NCBI RefSeq assembly: GCF_041537905.1
Contig: NZ_JBGRUO010000003.1
Location: forward strand, 280,247 to 344,246
Source of the DNA: Ruegeria_C sp041537905
GTDB lineage: Bacteria > Pseudomonadota > Alphaproteobacteria > Rhodobacterales > Rhodobacteraceae
Direction: 5' to 3'
Length of the DNA stretch: 64,000 nucleotides
Below are positions 8,084 to 15,225 of this stretch, piece after piece (position 1 is the first letter of the stretch; every line of letters starts with the position of its first letter). The position numbers and the translations under genes were made by a program. The notes below the pieces were generated by a model that worked only from the letters and a program-made list of their open reading frames with translations, searched no databases and had not been told where the DNA came from.

Positions 8084-8529
8084 TTCGTTGGTTTTTTCTG
8101 TTTTGTTTTTCTTGGCTTCCAATGATGGTGTCCGCTCAGCCAATGGCCGAACAGAAAACGCTATTCCTTTGTGTAGTTCTGAAAACGGACGTCGGAAAAC
8201 CCATCGCTGTCTCTGGTGATGGTGGGCCTTGGTGTCAGATCACTGAAACTACCACTTCGCCGGCGTTTCTAGATCAACCGGAAAGCGTTTCTTCGCAGAT
8301 ATTGTATAAAGGAAACTCCGGCGCTGTTCTTGAGTTTCTTAATAGGGGCAATTCTCCGGCCGCGCGGTATCTCGTGAGAGTTTGTCCAACCATGTTCTCA
8401 GCGTTGCTTGACGAGATTAAAGTTAATGATGCGCTCATGGCGGCCGCTGAACTGCCTCAATCTAAAGAGCATATCGCCGTAACCTGCTCATTTTCTTTGC
8501 CTGTCAAGGAAGAACGTAGCCTTGACTAA
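8080..8529 (+). CDS. Secreted 149-residue protein of unknown function in the nuo operon
   Basis: The frame starts at TTG 8080, overlapping the nuoD stop. The first 20 residues (MIRWFFLFCFSWLPMMVSAQ) are a clear Sec signal peptide with an Ala-X cleavage region, so the mature ~129-residue protein is probably periplasmic. Several Cys (LFLCVV, PWCQ, RVCP, VTCSF) could form disulphides. Base composition is markedly poorer in GC than nuoD. No family is recognised. Between nuoD and nuoE the usual complex I order is broken by this gene, a relic and another secreted gene. Confidence 0.6.
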   Translation: MIRWFFLFCFSWLPMMVSAQPMAEQKTLFLCVVLKTDVGKPIAVSGDGGPWCQITETTTSPAFLDQPESVSSQILYKGNSGAVLEFLNRGNSPAARYLVRVCPTMFSALLDEIKVNDALMAAAELPQSKEHIAVTCSFSLPVKEERSLD

Positions 8530-8557
8530 CGTAGCACATGAAAGACTGATCTGAACC

Positions 8558-8827
8558 ATGCTCTGCCGTCTGCATCCCGACCAAGCCGATAGCTTCGCGT
8601 TCTTGCCCGCCATTCTGGCTTTGTCAGATGTGCAGATCGCCAAATATCCCGATGGGCGGCGGACCCAAGCGGGTATTCTGTCTATCGGACAAGTGAATGA
8701 GCAGCGATTTCAACGGTCTCACCTTGCGACCGACCCCATCGGCGGCGTTTTGAAGCTTGGCTCAAGCCCGTCGGATTTCGCGACGGTTGCTGAAGCAAGT
8801 TTTATGCTGGGGGAGATTGACCACTGA
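8558..8827 (+). pseudogene. Chimeric relic: nuoE 5' end fused to a probable nuoD 3' end
   Basis: The first ~48 codons encode MLCRLHPDQADSFAF and AKYPDGRR, which align without gaps to the real NuoE start (MLRRLHPEQPESFAF, TKYPDDRQ) at 9094. Homology then stops. The last ~35 codons (HLATDP-IGG through DFATV to MLGEIDH plus stop) resemble the NuoD end (HLQAMDHVAGG, DVAAI, VFGEIDR), including an 11-base identical run GGGGAGATTGA. An open 89-codon frame survives, but it has no complete domain. The nuoE part is convincing; the nuoD part is weaker. The arrangement is what a partial duplication of a nuoD-end/insert/nuoE-start segment would leave. Confidence 0.65.
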
Positions 8828-9093
8828 TGCGTGCGTTCTTTGTACCGGTTGTGTTGTGTCTTGCGGGTCCGGTCTGGGCCGAGCAGCCAGCCATCAGCGA
8901 TCTTGTTGCTGATAGCGCTGTGCTGACCAGCATTCGCCCAAGCGTTGTTTTGCTTGAGGGCAAGACGATGGGCACCTTTGTCTGTCGTTTCAGAGTTACG
9001 GATGAAGACTTTGCCGCCTATGTGGCGGATGGCGAGATCGACCAATCCGCTGATCGCGTGGTCTGCATTCCGATCGAGGAGCTAAACAACTAA
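8827..9093 (+). CDS. Secreted 88-residue protein of unknown function in the nuo operon
   Basis: ATG 8827 overlaps the stop of the relic before it. The N-terminus MRAFFVPVVLCLAGPVWAEQ is a typical Sec signal peptide cleaved after VWA, leaving a ~69-residue periplasmic protein with two Cys (FVCRF, VVCIP). nuoE starts one base after the stop codon. It occupies the same relative position, just after a NuoD-like tail and just before a NuoE head, as the unrelated secreted gene at 8080. No family recognised. Confidence 0.6.
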   Translation: MRAFFVPVVLCLAGPVWAEQPAISDLVADSAVLTSIRPSVVLLEGKTMGTFVCRFRVTDEDFAAYVADGEIDQSADRVVCIPIEELNN

Positions 9094-10230
9094 ATGCTGC
9101 GCCGTCTTCATCCCGAGCAACCCGAAAGCTTCGCCTTCACGCCCGCCAATCTGGCCTGGGCCGAGGGGCAGATCACCAAATATCCCGACGATCGGCAGGC
9201 CTCGGCGATCATCCCGCTTCTGTGGCGTGCGCAAGAACAGGAGGGGTGGCTCAGCCGTCCAGCCATCGAAGCGGTCGCCGATATGCTGGGCATGGCTTAT
9301 ATCCGAGCGCTGGAAGTGGCCTCGTTCTACTTCATGTTCCAGCTGCAACCGGTTGGGTCCGTTGCGCATATCCAGATCTGCGGCACCACATCCTGCATGA
9401 TTTGCGGGGCTGAAGACCTGGTCGCGGTCTGCAAGGAAAAGATCGCCGAGAAACCGCATGTGGTTTCTGCCGATGGCAAGTTTTCCTGGGAAGAGGTGGA
9501 GTGCCTCGGGTCTTGCACCAACGCGCCGATGGCGCAGATCGGCAAGGACTATTACGAGGATCTGACCACCGAAAGCCTGGCCCGGATCATTGACGAGATG
9601 GCGGCGGGCAAGGTGCCCACGCCGGGGCCGCAGAACGGGCGCTATGCTTGCGAGCCGTTGAGCGGGCTGACCAACCTGACCGAGCATGAGGCCGGCAAAC
9701 CCGCCCAGAACGCCTCGGTCGCGCTGGCCACGGATATCGGCGACACGATCAAGCGGATCGATGGTACCGAGGTGCCGCTGCTGACCCCTTGGGTGGGCAA
9801 GGATGGCAAGGTCGTCAGCCGCGACGCCAAGGACATGCCGCCGCCCGCGCCCGAGGCGCCGAAACCGGCGGTGAAGCAGGCGGCGGAGGCAAAACCCGCA
9901 AAGCCCGAACCTGCGAAAGCCGCATCGGATACCACCAAGGAAGAGGCGCCGGAAACGCTGGAGGGCGCACGCGGGGGCAAGCCGGATGACCTCAAGCTGC
10001 TCAAGGGGGTCGGGCCGAAACTGGAACAGACGCTAAATGAACTTGGGTTCTATCATTTCGACCAGATCGCCGCATGGACGCCGATCCATATCGCCTGGGT
10101 CGACAGCCGCTTGAAATTCAAGGGCCGGATCGAACGGGATGGCTGGATCGCCCAGGCTGCTGATCTGGCCGCGGGCAAAGAAACCGAATTCGCAAAACGC
10201 GCCAAGAAAGACGGGAAGAACGAAGACTGA
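9094..10230 (+). CDS. nuoE: NADH-quinone oxidoreductase subunit E with long C-terminal extension
   Basis: A 378-residue protein. Residues 1-~165 are the thioredoxin-fold 24 kDa subunit with the 2Fe-2S cluster N1a; ligands are Cys96 and Cys101 in CGTTSC and Cys137 and Cys141 in ECLGSC. A Pro/Ala/Lys-rich linker follows (about 245-290), then a C-terminal domain with LLKGVGPKLEQTLNELGF, a helix-hairpin-helix-like motif often found appended to NuoE in this family of bacteria. A canonical NuoE ends near residue 170-220, so the extension roughly doubles the protein. It may help docking in the peripheral arm; this is inference. Confidence 0.92.
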   Translation: MLRRLHPEQPESFAFTPANLAWAEGQITKYPDDRQASAIIPLLWRAQEQEGWLSRPAIEAVADMLGMAYIRALEVASFYFMFQLQPVGSVAHIQICGTTSCMICGAEDLVAVCKEKIAEKPHVVSADGKFSWEEVECLGSCTNAPMAQIGKDYYEDLTTESLARIIDEMAAGKVPTPGPQNGRYACEPLSGLTNLTEHEAGKPAQNASVALATDIGDTIKRIDGTEVPLLTPWVGKDGKVVSRDAKDMPPPAPEAPKPAVKQAAEAKPAKPEPAKAASDTTKEEAPETLEGARGGKPDDLKLLKGVGPKLEQTLNELGFYHFDQIAAWTPIHIAWVDSRLKFKGRIERDGWIAQAADLAAGKETEFAKRAKKDGKNED

Positions 10231-10251
10231 GCACGATAAGGGAGACGACAG

Positions 10252-10764
10252 ATGACCGGTACAAGCAATCAGAAAAGCTGCGCAGCGCGCGGCTGGCGCG
10301 CGGCGGCCTTTGGGGGCGTCGGCTTTGCGGTGTTGTACATGGTCATCGGCGGTGCGGGGCTGATCGGTGCAGTGATCGCCGGGCTGGTGGTGTTTGGCGC
10401 GATCGGCTTTGTGGTGTCGCGTTTCCTTTGTCCGGATGCGAAAGAGGAAAACACCCCTGCGCCCGCGCCGAAACCTGCGGCCAAACCTACTCCAGCGCCC
10501 GAGGCTGCGGCACCCGTGCCCGCGCCTGAGCCAGAGGCGCCATCGCCCGCACCTGAGCCAGCGCCTGCTCCGGTGGCAGAGGCTCCGGTAGCAGCGGCGG
10601 TGGAGCCCGAACCGGTTGCCGCTGCGGCGCCCGCCGAGGCGCCCGCTCCGACGGCAAATGCACCGGTGGAAGCTGTCGTGAAACCCTCGACCGTACTGGC
10701 CGGGGAACAGGAACTTGCCAGCCGCAAGGGCAGCTGGCGCTACGAAGGAAAAGCCGCCGGTTAG
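10252..10764 (+). CDS. Membrane protein with Pro/Ala-rich tail, nuoE-nuoF interval
   Basis: A 170-residue protein with two closely spaced hydrophobic helices (about residues 18-38 and 41-60) followed by a long Pro-Ala-Glu tract (about 66-140) and a short basic C-terminus (SRKGSWRYEG). The tract resembles the linker in NuoE just upstream. A GGGAGACGAC site precedes the ATG. Low-complexity composition makes family assignment unreliable. The co-directional position 21 bases after nuoE suggests a role linked to complex I. Confidence 0.6.
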   Translation: MTGTSNQKSCAARGWRAAAFGGVGFAVLYMVIGGAGLIGAVIAGLVVFGAIGFVVSRFLCPDAKEENTPAPAPKPAAKPTPAPEAAAPVPAPEPEAPSPAPEPAPAPVAEAPVAAAVEPEPVAAAAPAEAPAPTANAPVEAVVKPSTVLAGEQELASRKGSWRYEGKAAG

Positions 10765-10778
10765 GTGGCAAGACGTGA

Positions 10779-11000
10779 ATGGACAAGGAACAGGCCATCG
10801 CCCGCAAGGGCCGCCATATCGGGATAGTTATCGCCGTCACCATGGTGGCGTGGCTGGCGCTGACCCTGTTCATTGGTCCGGCGATCGGTTTGCCGGGCCG
10901 TTATGCGCTGCTGTTTGACCTCGCCGCTCTGGCCGGGTTCGTCTATGCGGGCGTCAATATTTTGCAACTCTGGCGCATGCGCCGGGACAGTCAGGGATAA
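10779..11000 (+). CDS. DUF5337 small membrane protein
   Basis: A 73-residue protein with two transmembrane helices (about residues 14-34 and 43-63) and charged ends (MDKEQAIARKGRH and RMRRDSQG). This matches in length, topology and position the Rhodobacteraceae family DUF5337, which occurs between nuoE and nuoF. It is 6 bases upstream of nuoF. Function is unknown; an accessory or supernumerary membrane subunit is plausible. Confidence 0.65.
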   Translation: MDKEQAIARKGRHIGIVIAVTMVAWLALTLFIGPAIGLPGRYALLFDLAALAGFVYAGVNILQLWRMRRDSQG

Positions 11001-11006
11001 CCGGCG

Positions 11007-12305
11007 ATGCTGAAAGATCAGGACCGCATCTTTACCAACCTCTACGGGATGCATGACCGCACGCTGAAGGGCGCTCAGGCGCGCGGCCACTGGGATGGCA
11101 CCGCAGGTATTATCCAGAAGGGCCGCGACTGGATCATTCAGAACATGAAGGATAGCGGCTTGCGCGGACGCGGTGGCGCGGGCTTTCCCACCGGTCTGAA
11201 ATGGTCTTTCATGCCCAAGGAAAGCGATGGACGGCCTGCCTATCTTGTGGTCAATGCCGATGAATCCGAGCCCGGCACCTGCAAAGACCGCGAGATCATG
11301 CGCCATGATCCGCACACGCTGATCGAAGGCTGCCTGATCGCGTCTTTCGCGATGAACGCCCATGCCTGCTATATCTACATTCGCGGCGAGTATATCCGCG
11401 AGAAAGAGGCGCTGCAGGCCGCGATTGACGAGGCCTATGATGCCGGTCTTGTCGGGCGCAACGCGGCAGGCTCGGGTTGGGATTTCGACATCTTCCTGCA
11501 TCACGGGGCGGGCGCCTATATCTGCGGCGAGGAAACCGCGCTGCTGGAAAGCCTTGAGGGGCGAAAGGGCATGCCGCGGATGAAGCCTCCGTTTCCTGCC
11601 GGGGCGGGGCTTTATGGCTGCCCGACCACGGTGAACAACGTGGAATCCATCGCCGTTGTGCCCACCATTCTGCGGCGCGGGCCGGACTGGTTCAGCGGGT
11701 TTGGTCGGCAGAACAATGCGGGCACCAAGCTCTTTGCGATCTCGGGCCATGTGAACAACCCCTGCGTCGTCGAAGAGGCGATGTCGATCCCGTTCGAGCA
11801 GTTGATCGAGACCCATTGCGGCGGCATTCGCGGTGGTTGGGACAACTTGCTGGCGGTGATCCCCGGCGGCTCGTCCGTGCCTTGCGTGCGCGGTGAGAAC
11901 ATGCGCGACGCGATCATGGATTTCGACCATCTGCGCAACGATCTGGGCTCGGGCCTGGGCACGGCGGCGGTGATCGTGATGGACAAATCCACCGATATCA
12001 TCAAGGCGATCTGGCGGCTGTCGAAATTCTACAAACACGAAAGCTGCGGCCAGTGTACGCCCTGCCGTGAGGGCACCGGCTGGATGATGCGGGTGATGGA
12101 CCGTCTGGTGCGGGGTGAGGCCGAGTTGGAAGAAATCGACATGCTGTTCGACGTGACCAAACAGGTCGAGGGCCACACGATCTGCGCTCTGGGCGATGCG
12201 GCGGCTTGGCCGATCCAGGGCCTGATCCGCAACTTCCGCGAAGAGATTGAGGACCGCATCAAGGCGCAGAAATCCGGGCGTATGGGCGCGATGGCGGCAG
12301 AATGA
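11007..12305 (+). CDS. nuoF: NADH-quinone oxidoreductase subunit F (NADH/FMN-binding)
   Basis: A 432-residue subunit that oxidises NADH on FMN and carries the 4Fe-4S cluster N3. GRGGAGFPTGLKW is the FMN/NADH loop, NADESEPGTCKDREIM and YICGEETALLESLEG are conserved, and the cluster ligands lie in ESCGQCTPCREG plus a Cys in HTICALG. Full length for the family. Its TGA overlaps the ATG of the next small gene (ATGA). Confidence 0.95.
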   Translation: MLKDQDRIFTNLYGMHDRTLKGAQARGHWDGTAGIIQKGRDWIIQNMKDSGLRGRGGAGFPTGLKWSFMPKESDGRPAYLVVNADESEPGTCKDREIMRHDPHTLIEGCLIASFAMNAHACYIYIRGEYIREKEALQAAIDEAYDAGLVGRNAAGSGWDFDIFLHHGAGAYICGEETALLESLEGRKGMPRMKPPFPAGAGLYGCPTTVNNVESIAVVPTILRRGPDWFSGFGRQNNAGTKLFAISGHVNNPCVVEEAMSIPFEQLIETHCGGIRGGWDNLLAVIPGGSSVPCVRGENMRDAIMDFDHLRNDLGSGLGTAAVIVMDKSTDIIKAIWRLSKFYKHESCGQCTPCREGTGWMMRVMDRLVRGEAELEEIDMLFDVTKQVEGHTICALGDAAAWPIQGLIRNFREEIEDRIKAQKSGRMGAMAAE

Positions 12306-12709
12306 AAGCTAAAAATCAAGACATAGTACTTGTGGCCGCTATGACCGTGAGCATTGTGACATGTGCGACAACCGTGACCGCAGCACCCAAGGTGGCCTAT
12401 GAACAAGCTGTAGGGGAGGCCGCCGCGGCGTGGTGGATGAGCGACGAGTGCACGGGCATCGGCCATTTGGGCAAGGATTATCAACAGTTTGTTTTTGCCG
12501 TATCCGACGCGACCGTTGCGCAGGGGCTGCGCCGGCAAAAGATGCGGCGCTTGTTGTTTTACGGACAGACAGAATGGCAGCAGCAGATGGGAAAGGCCGT
12601 TTTGGCTGATCGCGGCATCTTGCATAAGGGAAGCAAGGAATTTTGCGCGTTTGCGCAGAAAGTTGCCGGGACTAATGATGCGATCGGGCGTTTTCTGATC
12701 AAGGAGTAA
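12302..12709 (+). CDS. Secreted DUF5333-like protein, first of three paralogues
   Basis: A 135-residue protein with a signal peptide (cleavage likely after TVTAA), an early Cys in WWMSDECTG and a late segment VLADRGILHKG, EFC and GRFL. This pattern (Trp/Ile-rich helix with Cys, Y/VLA-x-x-G, then Cys, then G-x-[FY]-[LM] at the very end) is shared with the genes at 14104 and 14505, so I read it as a diverged DUF5333 member. GC is lower than in nuoF. It overlaps nuoF by 4 bases. Probable periplasmic location; function unknown. Confidence 0.55.
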   Translation: MKAKNQDIVLVAAMTVSIVTCATTVTAAPKVAYEQAVGEAAAAWWMSDECTGIGHLGKDYQQFVFAVSDATVAQGLRRQKMRRLLFYGQTEWQQQMGKAVLADRGILHKGSKEFCAFAQKVAGTNDAIGRFLIKE

Positions 12710-12713
12710 CTTA

Positions 12714-13130
12714 ATGGAACCGTTTCTCGCATATTCCCACGCAATCGCCTCGCTGGTGATCTTTACCTTGATCATTCTGATCATGGCGCCCTTCACCGCG
12801 CTGGCCAAGCAGGCCAAGGGGTTGGCCCCGGGTGCGACACCCGAGCAGGACTATTCCGACCGCGCCTACCGCATGAACCGGGCCTATCTGAACTGTACCG
12901 AGACGCTGCCCGCCTATCTTACCGTTGTGGTCGCGGCGATCCTGGTGGGGGCAAGCCCGTTCTGGGTGAACCTGCTGGCCTCGCTGGCACTGTTGGCGCG
13001 CATCCTGATGCTGGTCATCCATGTGCAGGGGCTGGGCGGCCCGAATATGAGCCTGCGCTCTTTCGCTTATGTGGGCGGTTGGCTCTGCATGATCCTGATC
13101 GGCCTCATGGCATTGGTGAGGCTGTTTTGA
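12714..13130 (+). CDS. MAPEG family membrane protein
   Basis: A 138-residue protein with four hydrophobic helices (about residues 8-28, 62-80, 84-100 and 117-136) and the segment RAYRMNRAYLNCTETLPAYL, which corresponds to the conserved Arg/Asn/Glu-containing helix of MAPEG proteins (membrane-associated proteins in eicosanoid and glutathione metabolism). Bacterial members are mostly uncharacterised. Its TGA overlaps the next ATG (TGATG), so it is expressed with the DUF3291 gene. Confidence 0.8.
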   Translation: MEPFLAYSHAIASLVIFTLIILIMAPFTALAKQAKGLAPGATPEQDYSDRAYRMNRAYLNCTETLPAYLTVVVAAILVGASPFWVNLLASLALLARILMLVIHVQGLGGPNMSLRSFAYVGGWLCMILIGLMALVRLF

Positions 13131-13630
13131 TGCAACCTGACGGATATCATCTGGCCGAGCTCAATATCGGCCGCCTTCTGGCGCCCACCGACGACCCGCG
13201 CGTGGCCGATTTCATGGCCAATCTCGACCGGATCAATGGGCTGGGCAAACGGATGCCGGGCTTTGTCTGGATGATGGAAGGGTCGGGCGAGCCGGGAACC
13301 GGCAATACCGAGAACGCCATTGAGGGTGATCCGCAACTGGTGTCCAATCTGACCGTCTGGGAAGACGTGACCAGCCTGGAACGCTTTGTCTGGGGCACGG
13401 TCCACAAGCAGTTCTACGAGCGCCGGGCCGAGTGGTTCGAACTGCTGGGCAAGATGCATTTCGTGATGTGGTGGGTGCCTGCGGGGCATGAACCCACGCT
13501 GGACGAGGCGCTTGACCGGTTGGATCATTTGAACGCGCAGGGGGCCAGTGAACATGCCTTCGACTGGGCCTATCTGGCTGATGCCAAGATGTGGCGTAGC
13601 CACGGCTGTATGCCGGTCGCGGCGGAATAG
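13130..13630 (+). CDS. DUF3291 family protein
   Basis: A 166-residue protein. Key segments are HLAELNIGRLLAP at the N-terminus, GFVWMM, LTVWEDVTSLERFVW and HFVMWWVPAGHEPTLDEAL, which match DUF3291, a family with a dimeric alpha/beta-barrel fold related to ABM proteins. I chose ATG 13130 (overlapping the MAPEG stop) rather than the in-frame ATG 13079. It is the second barrel-type protein inside the nuo operon, the other being at 5577. No activity is established. Confidence 0.75.
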   Translation: MQPDGYHLAELNIGRLLAPTDDPRVADFMANLDRINGLGKRMPGFVWMMEGSGEPGTGNTENAIEGDPQLVSNLTVWEDVTSLERFVWGTVHKQFYERRAEWFELLGKMHFVMWWVPAGHEPTLDEALDRLDHLNAQGASEHAFDWAYLADAKMWRSHGCMPVAAE

Positions 13631-13639
13631 GGAACAAGA

Positions 13640-14005
13640 ATGTCTGCACCAGGTCTCCTCCACCGATCTTTGAAGCCTGCGCTGGTCCTGTGTCTTGCCG
13701 GGGCGCTTGCCGCCTGCGGCCAAAGCGAGAAGGACCAGATCCTGTTTGACGGCCAAGCCTTCCGTACCAAGGCCTCTGCGGTGGACAAGCGCAGAACTCG
13801 GGCGGAGTTCACGGTGACCATCGATGATGTCACCCGTTCGCTGGATGGCGCGCGCGAGGCGGGGCGCTATCAGGGCACGCGGTATTGCATCGAGAATTAC
13901 GGCAATTCCGATATCAAATGGGCCGTCGGGCCGGATACAGACCCGGCACAGTTGCGGGTGGTGGATGGTCGGCTGACCTTTCAGGGAATCTGTCAGCGCC
14001 CATGA
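13640..14005 (+). CDS. Small lipoprotein of unknown function
   Basis: A 121-residue protein with a basic N-region, hydrophobic core and lipobox LAAC ending at Cys26, so it should be lipidated and exported. The mature part has RYCIENYGNSDIKW and ends GICQRP; two Cys may pair. It begins 9 bases after the DUF3291 gene and has the same direction as the nuo genes. No family recognised. Confidence 0.7.
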   Translation: MSAPGLLHRSLKPALVLCLAGALAACGQSEKDQILFDGQAFRTKASAVDKRRTRAEFTVTIDDVTRSLDGAREAGRYQGTRYCIENYGNSDIKWAVGPDTDPAQLRVVDGRLTFQGICQRP

Positions 14006-14103
14006 GCATGTCTGGGGCATATCCTCGCCAATGGCGGTTGCTGTTATTGAATAGCACACGCGCAGTTGTTCGTTCTGGTGCGTCTGGAACGAAAGGAAAT
14101 CCC

Positions 14104-14508
14104 ATGACCTATTGCAAAGCGGCCCTGATTGCTCTGGCCCTGACCCTGCCAACGATGGTTTGGGCAAAACCGCCCCTGCGCGACGTGCCCGAGATCGACA
14201 ACGAGCTTTATTTCATCGCCATCGCCAATGAGATCGACAAGCAATGCGACAGCATCAGCGGTCGTAGGCTGAAGGCGATCGGGGTGATCTGGGACCTGAA
14301 ATCCAAGGCCAACGCGCTTGGTTACTCGGATCGCGAAATCCGCGCCTATGTGGATTCGGACACCGAAAAGGCCCGCATGCGCCGCAAGGGCGAGGCCTAC
14401 CTGGCGCAGAATGGCGTCAGCTATGACAAGCCGGAAAGCTTCTGCGTGCTTGGTCGCGCGGAGATCGACAGAAACAGCGCCGTTGGCGTGTATTTGAGGG
14501 CGCGGTGA
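14104..14508 (+). CDS. Secreted DUF5333 protein
   Basis: A 134-residue protein with a Sec signal peptide (cleaved after MVWA). The mature part is mainly helical: KPPLRDVPEIDNELYF, a Cys in KQCDSISGRRL, LGYSDREIRAYV and the C-terminal SFC...AEIDRNSAVGVYL. This is the typical composition of DUF5333, a Rhodobacteraceae family found near nuoF/nuoG. The ATG at 14104 follows GAAAGGAAAT; the frame is open further upstream without a better start. Function unknown; probably periplasmic. Confidence 0.75.
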   Translation: MTYCKAALIALALTLPTMVWAKPPLRDVPEIDNELYFIAIANEIDKQCDSISGRRLKAIGVIWDLKSKANALGYSDREIRAYVDSDTEKARMRRKGEAYLAQNGVSYDKPESFCVLGRAEIDRNSAVGVYLRAR

Positions 14509-14954
14509 CTATGAGCATCAGACTATGCAAGAAAAGGTGGATGGGTGCCTTAGCAGGTGCTCTTTGTCTGCTTTTTGCAACCGAATCAGCCATTGCTCAA
14601 GCAGCGAAAGTCGACTTAGTGATTGCAAAAGTTGATGAAGTGGCAGAAGTGAGGAACGCCGCGTATTGGATTTCATTATTTTGCCCTGACATGACCGAAA
14701 ATGGCGCGGTGGTTAACAAGACCTTCTCAAGCCTAGACAAAGAGCTTCATGCGGCGGGCGTGAAACCTAGAAAAAAGCGCCAGAAAATTCTTCAAGACGC
14801 TTTAGAAAGCACACAATCAGCGGACGCTGCTGACGCTTATTTGGCCAAGTATGGAATGACTCTGCACAAGAAACACTTGGATAAGATCTGTCCCTTGATG
14901 CGTCAGGAAATCAAAGACCGGACACTGCTCGGCTCATTCATGAAGGCGGATTGA
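14505..14954 (+). CDS. Secreted DUF5333-like protein, third paralogue, low GC
   Basis: The frame starts at GTG 14505, overlapping the previous stop (GTGA), or at ATG 14511. A signal peptide ends near AIAQA. The mature protein has Cys in LFCPDM, a central Lys-rich helical part, then YLAKYGMTLHKKH, ICPLMRQEIKDRTLLGSF. The end aligns well with the gene at 14104 (YLAQNGVSY, FCVLGRAEIDRNSAVGVYL), so the two are paralogues. Its AT-rich codon use (TTA, AAA, TCA) differs strongly from the neighbour, which indicates separate acquisition rather than recent duplication. Confidence 0.6.
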   Translation: MTMSIRLCKKRWMGALAGALCLLFATESAIAQAAKVDLVIAKVDEVAEVRNAAYWISLFCPDMTENGAVVNKTFSSLDKELHAAGVKPRKKRQKILQDALESTQSADAADAYLAKYGMTLHKKHLDKICPLMRQEIKDRTLLGSFMKAD

Positions 14955-15225
14955 TTGGTGTCTGGTACGGGTGGCCTCAGAACGTGTCGAGAAAAATCCG
15001 TTGGGCGATGTCTCGGTATGAGAGCTCGCGTAATAGGGACTTTCAAGCTCGCAGTACCTGCGATCCATTCGTCCCGTCAGATATCGACCAGCGGCTCGGC
15101 ACGGTTCGGTGTTCAGACCAGCGCGGTCAAACCCACACTACGCGACGAACGCGGCATCCGGCGCTTCGCGAACAAGATTGCAAACGTGATGCCTAAGCAG
15201 GCATTGCCGAAAGGACAAATGATCC
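14955..15225 (+). other. 271-base interval before nuoG, no convincing gene
   Basis: Sequence is free of a clear gene. One frame opens from TTG 14955 and runs to a TGA at 15233, overlapping nuoG, giving a 92-residue Arg/Ser-rich product with no recognisable domain or hydrophobic pattern; I do not call it. The only clear signal is the GAAAGGAC ribosome-binding site of nuoG at about 15209-15216. This is the longest untranslated gap inside the nuo operon and could hold an internal promoter or the debris of a lost gene. Confidence 0.5.
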
